Source: Brevibacillus composti (lineage in GTDB: Bacteria; Bacillota; Bacilli; Brevibacillales; Brevibacillaceae). Taken from it: 64,000 bases of DNA. Below are positions 18,536 through 28,611 of the stretch, piece after piece. Each line of letters starts with the position of its first letter. Position 1 is the first letter of the stretch. The notes under the pieces are model-generated. The model had not been told where the DNA came from and ran no database searches. It was given only the letters and a program-made list of their open reading frames with translations. The DNA lies in NCBI RefSeq assembly GCF_016406105.1, contig NZ_CP066308.1:2019501-2083500 (forward strand). Reading direction: 5' to 3'. Both the position numbers and the translations under genes were made by a program.

Positions 18536-18550
18536 GGAAGAGTAGATGCG

Positions 18551-19285
18551 CTACCAGTCGGAGGGGGGAAAGAAGAAGCGTAGGGCGTCAGGCAGTTCTT
18601 TTTGCCACAATCCCCAGACATGGTTGCCCGGCTTCTCCCGGTAGGAGAGGCACGCTTTCTTTTCTTCCAGCAGTGCTTTGGTTTTCCGATTCCAGTCCAC
18701 AAAGTCAAAGGTGCCGATATGCGTCTCTACGGCCGTTTCATCCAGGCCGACCACCATCCAGGCTGTCAGCCAGGACAGATCGTCCGCCTTCTCCAGATCA
18801 TCCAGCGTGGATTGAAAAAAAGCGCCGGACAGCGACAGGAGATTGGGAAAGAGAGCGGGTTGGTCGAGGGCGAGATGCAAGGAGACGGTGCCGCCCAGCG
18901 AGTCTCCCGCCAGGACGCGTGCCTCCGGACCTTGGCGGACGGGATAGCGCTCCTCGATATAGGGGAGCAGTTCTTCGATAAAGAAACGCTTGTACCCCTC
19001 GTTCCGCGACCCGACGGGGGAGTATTCGCTTGTCCGTTTATTCCGGTCCACGGATACGCCGACGACGAGGAAGGGCGGTACGCCGTCATCCAGAATCAAC
19101 TGGTTAGCGATGGTGGCGATTCGGCCCATCGTAAAAAAGTCGTTGCCGTCCTGACAGTAGACGACCGGGTAGGACAAAAGCTCATTATAGCCTGGCGGAA
19201 GATACACTTTGACGGAGCGAGGGGAGTCTACATACCGGCTCGGCACCTCTTCTTTGACGATTGTCCTCTTTACATATTCTGACAT
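18551..19285 (-). CDS. Alpha/beta-hydrolase esterase family protein
   Basis: 244 aa using the ATG at 19285; an ATG five codons earlier overlaps the GGAGGTGG ribosome site. Esterase D/enterochelin-esterase-like fold: SVKVYLPPGYNELLSYPVVY with the hydrogen-bonding YCQDGNDFF, nucleophile elbow AGDSLGGT, and a likely catalytic His in GNHVWGLW near the end. It has no signal peptide, so it is cytoplasmic. The substrate is unknown. It is a single gene divergent from the pdh operon. Confidence 0.82.
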   Translation of the reverse strand: MSEYVKRTIVKEEVPSRYVDSPRSVKVYLPPGYNELLSYPVVYCQDGNDFFTMGRIATIANQLILDDGVPPFLVVGVSVDRNKRTSEYSPVGSRNEGYKRFFIEELLPYIEERYPVRQGPEARVLAGDSLGGTVSLHLALDQPALFPNLLSLSGAFFQSTLDDLEKADDLSWLTAWMVVGLDETAVETHIGTFDFVDWNRKTKALLEEKKACLSYREKPGNHVWGLWQKELPDALRFFFPPSDW

Positions 19286-19324
19286 GAGCACCACCTCCAT
19301 GTGTACAAAATTCCAAAGTAATCC

Positions 19325-19353
19325 TTGAAAAAAACTGATACAGATCTTATAGT
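19325..19353 (+). promoter_or_regulatory. Candidate sigma-A promoter for the pdh operon
   Basis: TTGAAA (19325-19330) and TATAGT (19348-19353) with 17-bp spacing, about 190 bp before pdhA. Placement is plausible but other AT-rich hexamers exist in this region. Confidence 0.45.
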
Positions 19354-19362
19354 AAATGATAA

Positions 19363-20625
<1,263 letters not shown>

Positions 20626-20628
20626 CCC

Positions 20629-21609
20629 ATGGCACAAATGACAATGGTTCAAGCCATTACGGATGCATTGCGCGTCGAACTCAAGCGCGACGAAACCGTT
20701 CTCGTCTTCGGTGAAGACGTGGGTAAAAACGGCGGGGTATTCCGTGCGACAGAAGGCTTGCAGGCAGAATTTGGCGAGCAGCGCGTATTTGACACGCCGC
20801 TTGCGGAATCCGGAATCGGCGGTCTGGCTGTGGGTCTCTCCGTCAACGGCTTCCGTCCTGTAGCGGAAATTCAGTTCTTTGGATTCGTATTTGAAACCTT
20901 CGATGCAATCGCTTCCCAAGCGTCCCGCATGCGCTACCGTTCCGGCGGACGCTACCACAGCCCGGTTACCTTCCGCTCTCCATTCGGGGGCGGGGTAAAA
21001 ACGCCGGAGCTGCATGCAGACTCTCTCGAAGGTCTGATCTTGCAAACGCCAGGGGTAAAAGTAGTTATCCCGTCCAACCCTTACGATGCGAAAGGACTCT
21101 TGATCTCCGCGATCCGCGACAATGATCCGGTTGTTTTCCTGGAGCATATGAAGCTGTACCGTTCGTTCCGCCAAGAAGTGCCGGAGGGCGAGTACACCAT
21201 CCCGCTCGGCAAAGCCAACGTGGTGAAAGAGGGCAGTGATGTTACCATCATCACCTACGGCGCAATGGTTCATACCAGCCTGAAAGCGGCAGAAGAGCTG
21301 GAAAAAGCCCGCGGTGCGAAGGTAGAAGTCATCGACCTGCGGACCATCAATCCGATCGACATCGAGACGATCGTGGAATCCGTGAAGAAGACAAACCGTG
21401 CGATCGTAGTCCAAGAAGCGCAAAAAACATCCGGCGTCGCTGCCGAAATCATCGCTCAAATCAATGAACGCGCGATTCTTCACCTGGAAGCGCCTGTACT
21501 CCGCATCACCGCTCCGGATACCGTCTATCCGTTTGCGCAAGCGGAAGACATCTGGCTGCCTGACGTGAAGCGCGTCGTAGACGGTCTTACCCGCGTACTC
21601 GATTTCTAA
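20629..21609 (+). CDS. pdhB: Pyruvate dehydrogenase E1 component, beta subunit
   Basis: 326 aa. Transketolase-like pyrimidine domain: [53 protein letters not shown], followed by the C-terminal transketolase domain with [15 protein letters not shown] and [10 protein letters not shown]. It pairs with PdhA as an alpha2beta2 tetramer. Start ATG is 3 bp past the pdhA stop; the pdhA end (AAGGAG) supplies the ribosome site. A terminator-like hairpin lies between this gene and pdhC. Confidence 0.97.
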   Translation: MAQMTMVQAITDALRVELKRDETVLVFGEDVGKNGGVFRATEGLQAEFGEQRVFDTPLAESGIGGLAVGLSVNGFRPVAEIQFFGFVFETFDAIASQASRMRYRSGGRYHSPVTFRSPFGGGVKTPELHADSLEGLILQTPGVKVVIPSNPYDAKGLLISAIRDNDPVVFLEHMKLYRSFRQEVPEGEYTIPLGKANVVKEGSDVTIITYGAMVHTSLKAAEELEKARGAKVEVIDLRTINPIDIETIVESVKKTNRAIVVQEAQKTSGVAAEIIAQINERAILHLEAPVLRITAPDTVYPFAQAEDIWLPDVKRVVDGLTRVLDF

Positions 21610-21627
21610 GGTACCATCAGCATAACG

Positions 21628-21657
21628 GGCGGAAAGCGTTCCTTTCCGCCTTCTTTT
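21628..21657 (+). terminator. Internal hairpin between pdhB and pdhC
   Basis: A perfect 9-bp stem GGCGGAAAG / CTTTCCGCC with a CGTTC loop is followed by TTCTTTT. It sits inside the pdh operon and may trim transcript between E1 and E2 genes. Confidence 0.7.
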
Positions 21658-21695
21658 GGCAAACCTATAAACAACCTCATTGAGGAGGAGATTAC

Positions 21696-23105
21696 GTGAG
21701 TCGTTTTACATTCAGACTCCCGGAGCTTGGCGAGGGCATCCATGAAGGCGAAATCGTCAAATGGCATGTAAAGCCGGGGGATACCGTAGAAGAAGACCAA
21801 GTCATTATGGAAGTGCAAAATGACAAAGCAGTAGTGGAAGTTCCGTCTCCTGTAAAAGGGAAAGTGCTCGAGCTGAAAGTGACAGAAGGAACGGTCTCTG
21901 TCGTGGGAGATCCGCTCATCGAGTTCGAAGTGGAAGGCGAGATTCCGAATCTGCCGGACCATGGCCATGGCGACAGCCAGCCAGCGGAGCCTGCGGCTGA
22001 AGAGAAAATGGAACCGGGCTGCGACATCGGTTCGCAAGTGAGCGCCAATGCCAATCAGGCCCTCGACACGCCGCTTGCCCAAGCGACGGCAACCGCTCCT
22101 GCAGCCGCACCGATCGAGCGCAAACACGTACTGGCTACGCCATCCGTGCGCAAATACGCTCGCGAAAAAGGCGTGCAGCTGGCAAATGTGCCGGGCACAG
22201 GGAAACTGGGCCGCATCACCCGTGAAGATATTGACCGTTTCCTCGCTGGCGGCGCAGCAGCTCCTGCAGTACAGGCAGCAGCGGCACCTGCAGCACAGGC
22301 AGCATCAACAACCGCTCCTGCAGCAGCTCCAGAAGCGCAAGAGGCGACGGGCGTGGAGCAAGCGGCGGCGACCCCGACCGTTCACTACGCTGCACAAGCA
22401 TTCGAAGTGGAAGAGCGCGTGCCGCTGAAAGGCATCCGAAAAGCGATCGCCAAAGCGATGGTCAAATCCGCGTACACCGCTCCGCATGTGACGATTTTCG
22501 ACGAAGTGGACGTGACCGCTCTGGTCGCCATGCGCAAAGACGCAAAGCCGCTGGCGGAAGATCGCGGCGTGAAGCTGACCTATCTGCCGTTTATCGTGAA
22601 GGCCGTCGTGGCGGGTCTGAAAAAATTCCCGGAACTGAACGCGTCCATCGACGACGAAAAACAAGAAATTGTGTACAAAAAATACTATAACATCGGGATT
22701 GCCACTTCGACCGACCAAGGTCTGCTCGTGCCGGTCGTCAAAGCAGCCGAGCGCAAGTCCATTTTTGAGATCGCCGGAGAAATCACGGAACTGGCAGTCA
22801 AAGCGCGCGATCGCAAAGCATCGGCCGATGAGCTGAAAGGCTCTACCTTCAGCATTACCAATATCGGATCTGCAGGCGGCATGTTCTTTACGCCGATCAT
22901 CAACTATCCGGAAGTAGCGATCCTCGGTGTAGGCCGGATCAGCGAAAAGCCGGTCGTGAAAAACGGAGAAATCGTAGTTGGCCAAGTGCTGTCGCTTTCT
23001 CTCAGCTTTGACCACCGTCTGGTTGACGGCGAACCTGCACAGCGATTCATCAACTACGTGAAGCAGTTGCTGGAAAACCCGACGCTGCTCGTCATGGAGG
23101 GATAA
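21696..23105 (+). CDS. pdhC: Dihydrolipoamide acetyltransferase (E2) of pyruvate dehydrogenase
   Basis: 469 aa, GTG start behind GAGGAGGAG. One N-terminal lipoyl domain with the lipoylated Lys44 in QNDKAVVEV, an Ala/Pro-rich linker, a peripheral-subunit-binding domain ([16 protein letters not shown] to [12 protein letters not shown]), a second, very Ala/Gln-rich linker, then the catalytic CAT domain ending in [15 protein letters not shown] with the active-site His. It forms the 60-mer core. It lies downstream of a hairpin but has a strong ribosome site. Confidence 0.96.
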   Translation: MSRFTFRLPELGEGIHEGEIVKWHVKPGDTVEEDQVIMEVQNDKAVVEVPSPVKGKVLELKVTEGTVSVVGDPLIEFEVEGEIPNLPDHGHGDSQPAEPAAEEKMEPGCDIGSQVSANANQALDTPLAQATATAPAAAPIERKHVLATPSVRKYAREKGVQLANVPGTGKLGRITREDIDRFLAGGAAAPAVQAAAAPAAQAASTTAPAAAPEAQEATGVEQAAATPTVHYAAQAFEVEERVPLKGIRKAIAKAMVKSAYTAPHVTIFDEVDVTALVAMRKDAKPLAEDRGVKLTYLPFIVKAVVAGLKKFPELNASIDDEKQEIVYKKYYNIGIATSTDQGLLVPVVKAAERKSIFEIAGEITELAVKARDRKASADELKGSTFSITNIGSAGGMFFTPIINYPEVAILGVGRISEKPVVKNGEIVVGQVLSLSLSFDHRLVDGEPAQRFINYVKQLLENPTLLVMEG

Positions 23106-23111
23106 CAAGCG

Positions 23112-24521
23112 ATGGTAGTAGGAGAATTTACCACAGAAGTTGACGTGCTCGTCATTGGTGCAGGTCCCGGCGGCTACGTGGCAGCGATCCGCGCTGCCCA
23201 GCTCGGCAAAACAGTGGCTGTCGTGGAAAAGGCCAACCTGGGTGGCGTATGTCTCAACGTAGGCTGCATCCCTTCCAAAGCGATGGTTCATGCTGCGCAT
23301 ACCTATGAGCAATCGCAGCATACCGAGAGCATGGGAATTACCATGGAGAACGTCAAGGTTGACTTTGCCAAAGTCCAAGAATGGAAAAACGGCATCGTCA
23401 ATCAATTGACTGGCGGCGTAGCCAAGCTGTTTAAAGGCAATAAAATCCAAGTGATCCCGGGCGAAGCGCTGTTCGTCAACGAAAACGAAGTCCGCGTCTT
23501 CCACGGCTATGATGTAAACCGCTACCGCTTCAACCACTGCATCATCGCGACCGGTTCCCGTCCGATCGAACTGCCGGCATTCCCGTTCGGCAAACGCGTG
23601 CTCTCTTCGACGGAGGCGCTTGCGCTGACGGAGATTCCGAAGAGCCTCGTCGTCATTGGCGGCGGCTACATCGGCGTAGAGCTGGGCACCGTCTTCGCCA
23701 AATTCGGCACGAAGGTGACCATTTTGGAAGGATCTGACCAAATCCTGCCGGGTTTCGAAGCAGAGATGACTCGTCTCGTCGATCGCAAACTGAAAAAGCT
23801 GGGTGTGGAGATCAACACGAAAGCGCTGGCGCAGGGCATGGAAGAAAAAGAAGACGGCGTCGTCGTGACGGCGGAGGTAAAAGGCGAGCAGAAGCAATTC
23901 GAAGCGGAGTATGTACTCGTCACCGTCGGCCGTCGTCCGAACACGGATGAGCTCGGACTGCGCGACATCGGGATGAAGCTGACCGACCGCGGCTATGTCG
24001 TCGTGGATAAAAAGGGTCAAACCAGCATTCCGAATGTATACGCGATCGGAGACATCGTCGAAGGACCGGCTCTCGCTCACAAGGCATCGTATGAGGGCAA
24101 GGTCGCAGCGGAAGCGATCGCGGGTCATCCAGCAGAAGTCGATTACAAGGCCATCCCGGCCGTCGTTTTCTCTGATCCGGAGATTGCCAGCGTCGGCATC
24201 AGCGAGAGCCAGGCGAAAGAGCAAGGAATTGACTACGTAGCGGGACGGTTCCCGTTTGCAGCCAATGGCCGCGCGCTGTCCGTCAATGCAGGCGAAGGCT
24301 TTGTCAAACTGATTGCTGACAAAGAAACCAAGATCGTGCTGGGCGCACAAATCGTGGGACCAGAGGCATCCAACATCATCGCCGAGATTGGGCTGGCGAT
24401 CGAGATGGGCGCTACGCTGGAAGACATCGAACTGACGATCCACGCTCATCCGACTTTGGGTGAAGTGACGATGGAAGCCGCTGAACTGGCTTTGGGACGT
24501 CCGATCCACGTAATGAAGTAA
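23112..24521 (+). CDS. pdhD: Dihydrolipoamide dehydrogenase (E3)
   Basis: 469 aa. FAD-binding [17 protein letters not shown], redox-active disulfide Cys47/Cys52 in [17 protein letters not shown]-binding [17 protein letters not shown], central [20 protein letters not shown] and the C-terminal dimer-domain catalytic HAHPTLGE. It reoxidises lipoyl groups of E2 with NAD+. It starts 6 bp after pdhC; last gene of the operon, ending at a strong terminator. Confidence 0.97.
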   Translation: MVVGEFTTEVDVLVIGAGPGGYVAAIRAAQLGKTVAVVEKANLGGVCLNVGCIPSKAMVHAAHTYEQSQHTESMGITMENVKVDFAKVQEWKNGIVNQLTGGVAKLFKGNKIQVIPGEALFVNENEVRVFHGYDVNRYRFNHCIIATGSRPIELPAFPFGKRVLSSTEALALTEIPKSLVVIGGGYIGVELGTVFAKFGTKVTILEGSDQILPGFEAEMTRLVDRKLKKLGVEINTKALAQGMEEKEDGVVVTAEVKGEQKQFEAEYVLVTVGRRPNTDELGLRDIGMKLTDRGYVVVDKKGQTSIPNVYAIGDIVEGPALAHKASYEGKVAAEAIAGHPAEVDYKAIPAVVFSDPEIASVGISESQAKEQGIDYVAGRFPFAANGRALSVNAGEGFVKLIADKETKIVLGAQIVGPEASNIIAEIGLAIEMGATLEDIELTIHAHPTLGEVTMEAAELALGRPIHVMK

Positions 24522-24533
24522 CGATTGAATAGT

Positions 24534-24571
24534 CCCCCTGTATCTGATGTAGATGCAGGGGGATATTTTTT
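24534..24571 (+). terminator. Terminator of the pdh operon
   Basis: The long stem CCCCCTGTATCT / AGATGCAGGGGG (one mismatch) is followed by ATATTTTTT. Confidence 0.85.
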
Positions 24572-24640
24572 GCAACCCCTTTCCACACTTTCGCAATTAT
24601 TGTAAAATAGTGGCAGGATAGTCCGGTGGGGGTTGGCAGC

Positions 24641-24802
24641 ATGGAAATCACGCAGAAAATGATCGATGATGTCCGTCAACAGCTTGAAGTAGCCGTGAGA
24701 GAATCAGGATATAATTTTCTCGATCCGGAAATCGTCAAGATCAGTCAGCAGCTTGATAAACTAATCGTGGCTCATATGACGCAGGATTCCAAACGCCCAT
24801 AG
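24641..24802 (+). CDS. Spo0E-family aspartyl-phosphate phosphatase
   Basis: 53 aa. The ATG follows GGTGGGGGTTGG. Two predicted helices hold the family signature SQQLDKLIV (consensus SQxLD), used to dephosphorylate Spo0A-P and delay sporulation. Length is typical of the small Spo0E/YnzD group. The stop codon lies inside the loop of its own terminator. Monocistronic. Confidence 0.88.
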   Translation: MEITQKMIDDVRQQLEVAVRESGYNFLDPEIVKISQQLDKLIVAHMTQDSKRP

Positions 24803-24814
24803 CCGGGCGTTTTT
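24791..24814. terminator. Terminator overlapping the spo0E-like stop codon
   Basis: The stem ACGCCC / GGGCGT is followed by TTTTT on the plus strand and preceded by AAA, so it may also serve the converging minus-strand gene. Confidence 0.75.
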
Positions 24815-25545
24815 CACTTGTTCAGGGGATAGATCAGATGGAGTGCCCTCTCGTTTGCCTGAATGGATATCCCTTCAGAAAAATAGCTGGGGTACAAGGT
24901 GAACTGCCGAACGGTCATCTGCTCGGGAGAACCGTCGTCGAAGACGAGCGTCTGCTGCGTCTCCTCCTCCGTCATGAAGAAGCCGGGTGTGATCGTCTTC
25001 AGGCAGGCGACCAATTCTTCCGGTGAGTAAAGCGCGAGAGTAATCCGCTCCGCTTCCTGAACGAACCGCGGCGCGATCGTTTCCCATATGGTTTCAAAGA
25101 ATAGCTGCCAGTAGCTGGAGAGGAACAGGGAAAAGCGTCCTTTTACAAAATCGGCGTCCTCTTTTGCGTCCTGGAAGATAGGTTCGGCAGAGTCGCTCGA
25201 ATTGCTTCCGTCCCGCAGTGAGCCCAAGCTATGTAATACGGTTAGAGGAGACAACCGGACAAAATAGTCATATTGATCTTCGATGGACGTGACTCCTTTT
25301 GTCTGGAGCGGACTGAGAAAATCGGGCACCCCGCTCCGGAACAAGGGGGAAAAATACTCCCATTCCGTCCAAATCCGTTCCTCACGAAAGCCGCTTCGCA
25401 TCTCCTCGGCCCAAGAAGCCTGCCGACTGCTTGCGGGACTGCGGGTCAACAGGTGAAGACTGGCTGCGAGTTCGAATAAAGGAGAGATACTGTACGTGAT
25501 CGTATGAGAAAGAGGGACGCTGCCCGAGAGAGGAACTGAAATCAT
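24814..25545 (-). CDS. DUF5937-type protein, regulator N-domain without HTH
   Basis: 243 aa. ITYSISPLFELAASLHLL and WEYFSPLFRSGVPDFLSPL resemble the N-terminal DUF5937 domain of certain ArsR-family regulators, and the end ERALHLIYPLN corresponds to the segment that in those proteins directly precedes the DNA-binding winged helix. Here translation stops at that point, so no HTH is present. Whether this is a natural single-domain protein or a truncation is unclear. The gene ends on the Spo0E terminator. Confidence 0.6.
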   Translation of the reverse strand: MISVPLSGSVPLSHTITYSISPLFELAASLHLLTRSPASSRQASWAEEMRSGFREERIWTEWEYFSPLFRSGVPDFLSPLQTKGVTSIEDQYDYFVRLSPLTVLHSLGSLRDGSNSSDSAEPIFQDAKEDADFVKGRFSLFLSSYWQLFFETIWETIAPRFVQEAERITLALYSPEELVACLKTITPGFFMTEEETQQTLVFDDGSPEQMTVRQFTLYPSYFSEGISIQANERALHLIYPLNK

Positions 25546-25620
25546 GATTGTTGACCTCCATCCTGGATACTTCTACCATCATAGTTCATTTTTGTGGGAC
25601 AATTCAATCTTCATGCCGCA

Positions 25621-25650
25621 AAAAAGAGGAAGGATAGCGGTTATCCTTCC
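25621..25650 (-). terminator. Terminator overlapping the sspP stop codon
   Basis: On the minus strand the stem GGAAGGATA / TATCCTTCC reads into TCTTTTTT; the sspP stop codon is in its 5' arm. Confidence 0.85.
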
Positions 25651-25790
25651 CGGGTTTTGATTTGACGGCTGTGATTCTCCTGTTTCACCTTTTTGGAGCC
25701 GGGCATAGGCTCGCCGGTCCGTTCTATCGGCTCGTAGGTGTTGTTGTAGGTTTCGTGCGGATTTTCATCCAGCATATGATCTTCTCTCAT
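25641..25790 (-). CDS. sspP: Small acid-soluble spore protein P
   Basis: 49 aa, too short for routine calling. The ATG has GGAAGGAG upstream. The segment EPMPGSKKVKQENHSRQ matches the conserved EPLSGSKKVKNRNHTRQ core of Bacillus SspP. The protein is highly polar. SspP is made in the forespore and is a minor spore-core protein; a forespore sigma factor is therefore expected, but I could not define a convincing promoter. Confidence 0.82.
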   Translation of the reverse strand: MREDHMLDENPHETYNNTYEPIERTGEPMPGSKKVKQENHSRQIKTREG

Positions 25791-26002
25791 GATCAATCAG
25801 CTCCTTCCTCGTTTATCATGCCGTAATCCGCTAGTGACGAACCATAGGAAATGCTGGTATTCTATAAGGAAGTGTTTGTCCGTGGGGCATAGCCCGCAAC
25901 ACTCCCGCGGTCTGGGAAATATTTTGTTATAGGCGGACAGGCTTGATTGACTTAGGATGAATGTAAAGAATATGGGGTTTACGTCGGAAAGGAGATGACT
26001 GT

Positions 26003-26875
26003 ATGCCGATATTGATTGCTCCCATCTTCAATACTACGACGGCGAAAGCGATAAACATCGAACTTCGCAAACCGTTCCATCTTGTTTCAGGCGTAGAAAA
26101 ACCTTATAATGTAGCCTCGCGCTATTTGCGCAACCAGATGGATGAGAGCCGCCATTTATTTGATCGGAAAGTAGACAAAACCAGTCTCTTTCTCGTGGCG
26201 GAGTATCCTGAAATGATGATTTCGGATGAAAAAGACTGGATAGAGGAGATTGAGAACAAGCTCAATCTGGCCAGCACGACGAGCGGAATCTGTTCGATCC
26301 CCTACGTGATTACAGCCAATCCCCCGGTTTTTGGGATTACCTATCTCAAGCGTTCCTTTGACGGCCCGAAATACCTATTCGACGATCAGGAACAGGCGAT
26401 CTTTTTGGCATTGATGGAAGAGGGACGGTCATTGCCTTCCTTGGCGGTGCGCCGCTACTCCCTGTCACTGGAAAAAAAGAGTCTGGAAGACCAATTGCTC
26501 GATTTGTGGATTTCCCTGGAATCGCTCTTTGCCCCGGATGGGAAGAAGGGCGAAATCACATACAAGCTGCGCTTCCGCATGGCGTATTACTTCGGAGAGA
26601 CACAGGAAAAGCGGGAACAGATCGCGGAATTTGTCCGGAAGTCGTACAATCATCGTTCAGAAGTGGTCCACAGCGGAAAAGAGCTGGGCAAAGGCTTGGC
26701 TAACGAGGTAAGGCTGCTTCGGCAGATGGCTCGCGCTGTGATTTTAAATACGGCAATGGAAAAAATTTCCTTGCATGAGCTTCGCAAGCGCCTGGATGAA
26801 CAGGTTTTGGCGGGAACCAGCTACGCGCTTCGCTACAAACCCGCTTTTTTTGAAAATGTCACCTTTGACAGCTGA
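26003..26875 (+). CDS. HEPN-domain protein (ApeA-like)
   Basis: 290 aa; strong ribosome site GGAAAGGAGATG, and a possible promoter TTGACT-N18-TATGGG (25947-25976). The N-terminal half is not recognisable. The C-terminal half has DLWISLESLFAPDGK, then RFRMAYYFG and NHRSEVVHSGKEL, which contains the Arg-X4-His motif of HEPN ribonuclease domains. HEPN proteins often act in phage defence or toxin-antitoxin systems, but no partner gene sits beside it: the next gene is an ABC-F ATPase. Function unknown. Confidence 0.7.
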   Translation: MPILIAPIFNTTTAKAINIELRKPFHLVSGVEKPYNVASRYLRNQMDESRHLFDRKVDKTSLFLVAEYPEMMISDEKDWIEEIENKLNLASTTSGICSIPYVITANPPVFGITYLKRSFDGPKYLFDDQEQAIFLALMEEGRSLPSLAVRRYSLSLEKKSLEDQLLDLWISLESLFAPDGKKGEITYKLRFRMAYYFGETQEKREQIAEFVRKSYNHRSEVVHSGKELGKGLANEVRLLRQMARAVILNTAMEKISLHELRKRLDEQVLAGTSYALRYKPAFFENVTFDS

Positions 26876-26893
26876 TAGGCAGGAGGACCCGTA

Positions 26894-28465
26894 ATGAGTG
26901 TGTTAATCGTCGAAAATTTATCGCATGGTTTTGCGGATCGCGTATTGTTCCGCGATGTCTCATTCCGTTTGCAGCCCAATGACCGGGTAGGTCTGGTAGG
27001 CGCGAACGGGACGGGCAAATCGACCATGATGGGGATCTTGACAAAGCAGTTGATCCCCGATTCCGGAAAGATCGAATGGATGCCCAAAATCCAATACGGC
27101 TATTTGGATCAGCATACAAAGCTGCAAGCAGGCAAAACGATTCGCGATGTATTGAAAGAGGCATTTCTTCCGTTGCTGGAAGAAGAGGCCGAGATGCTGG
27201 CGATTGGGGAGAAGATGGCGGATGCCACGCCAGAAGAGTTGGAAGAGCTTCTGGAGCGGATGGGAGAAATTCAGGATCGGCTGGAGAATAGCGGTTTTTA
27301 CCTGATCGATGCCAAGGTGGATGAAATCGCCAATGCGCTCGGCCTGAGCGCGATCGGGCTGGATCGGGATGTCGCTTCCCTGTCCGGGGGTCAGCGTACC
27401 AAGGTGCTACTGGCCAAGCTGCTCCTGGAACAACCAAGCGTCCTGCTTCTCGACGAGCCGACCAACTACCTGGACGAAGAGCACATCGTCTGGCTCAAAG
27501 GCTATTTGAAGGAATATCCGTATGCCTTTATCCTGATTTCCCATGACACTTCCTTTATGAACGAAGTCGTCAACGTGATTTACCATCTGGAATTCACCAA
27601 ATTGAACCGTTATACCGGCAACTACGAGTCTTTTTTGGCTCAGGCCGAGATGAAGCGTTCCCAGCATTTTGACGCCTATGAAAAGCAGCAGGAGGAAATC
27701 TCCAAGATGGAGGATTTCATCGCGCGCAACAAGGCACGGGCGTCTACCTCCGGACGGGCAAAAAGCCGCCAAAAACAGCTGGAGAAAATCGAGCGCATCG
27801 ACAAGCCGGAAACGGCGGCCAAGCCGACCTTTATCTTCAAGGAATCTCGGGCGAGCAGCCGTTTTGTCTTTACCGCCGAGGATTTGGCGATCGGCTACAC
27901 GCATCCGCTGTTGCCCAAGCTGACGGTCAGTCTCGAGCGCGGGGAAAAGGTAGCGGTAGTGGGGATGAACGGCGTGGGGAAATCGACGCTGCTGAAGACC
28001 GTCCTCGGCTTGATCCCGCCACTCGGCGGCAAGCTGGATCGTGGAGATTTTCTGCATCCCGCGTATTTCGAGCAGGAGGTAAAGGCAAGGCCGATCACTG
28101 CGCTCGATGAAGTGTGGAACGAGTTCCCGCACATGAACAATCACGAAGTGCGCGGAGCCTTGGCGCGGTGCGGTCTGAAAAACGAGCATATCAATCGCGC
28201 GATGACGGCGCTGTCCGGGGGCGAGCAGGCGAAGGTCCGGTTGTGCAAGCTGTTGCAGAGGGAATCCAACTGGCTGGTGTTCGACGAGCCGACGAACCAT
28301 CTGGACGTCGTCGCCAAGGAAGAGCTGAAGCGGGCCTTGCGTGAATTCAAAGGCACCATATTGCTGGTTTGCCACGAACCGGAGTTTTATGAGGATTGGG
28401 TCACGCAAGTCTGGAATGTGGAAGAGTGGAGCCACAATCAGGCGAAGACCGCGATCAAGCTGTAA
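26894..28465 (+). CDS. ABC-F family ATPase (YkpA-like)
   Basis: 523 aa, 18 bp after the HEPN gene with GGCAGGAGG as ribosome site. Two ABC domains and no membrane segments: Walker A GANGTGKST and GMNGVGKST, signatures LSGGQRTK and LSGGEQAKV, Walker B LLLDEPTNYLD and LVFDEPTNHLD, with a charged interdomain linker (about residues 240-320, SKMEDFIARNKARAS). ABC-F proteins bind the ribosomal E site and ease translation; some give antibiotic resistance, but the short linker suggests a housekeeping YkpA/YbiT-type member. Confidence 0.9.
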   Translation: MSVLIVENLSHGFADRVLFRDVSFRLQPNDRVGLVGANGTGKSTMMGILTKQLIPDSGKIEWMPKIQYGYLDQHTKLQAGKTIRDVLKEAFLPLLEEEAEMLAIGEKMADATPEELEELLERMGEIQDRLENSGFYLIDAKVDEIANALGLSAIGLDRDVASLSGGQRTKVLLAKLLLEQPSVLLLDEPTNYLDEEHIVWLKGYLKEYPYAFILISHDTSFMNEVVNVIYHLEFTKLNRYTGNYESFLAQAEMKRSQHFDAYEKQQEEISKMEDFIARNKARASTSGRAKSRQKQLEKIERIDKPETAAKPTFIFKESRASSRFVFTAEDLAIGYTHPLLPKLTVSLERGEKVAVVGMNGVGKSTLLKTVLGLIPPLGGKLDRGDFLHPAYFEQEVKARPITALDEVWNEFPHMNNHEVRGALARCGLKNEHINRAMTALSGGEQAKVRLCKLLQRESNWLVFDEPTNHLDVVAKEELKRALREFKGTILLVCHEPEFYEDWVTQVWNVEEWSHNQAKTAIKL

Positions 28466-28480
28466 GGAACACAAATAAAA

Positions 28481-28514
28481 AACAGGCAGCCGTATACAGG
28501 CAGCCTGTTTTTTT
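28481..28514 (+). terminator. Terminator after the ABC-F gene
   Basis: The stem AACAGGC / GCCTGTT is followed by a run of seven T. Confidence 0.85.
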
Positions 28515-28611
28515 GTGGGCAGAGGCCGACGCAGCAAAAATGTGGCCGGATATATGAGGTGGAGCCTGCGCGGCTCGGGTGAAGTGAAGAAGCGCTGGAT
28601 TGCCCGCCCAC

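Noticed and set aside
22305..24596. 763-codon open frame on the minus strand across pdhC and pdhD
   Set aside because: It is antisense to two unmistakable enzyme genes, has no recognisable domains and a His/Arg/Asp-rich composition expected from reading GC-biased codons backwards.
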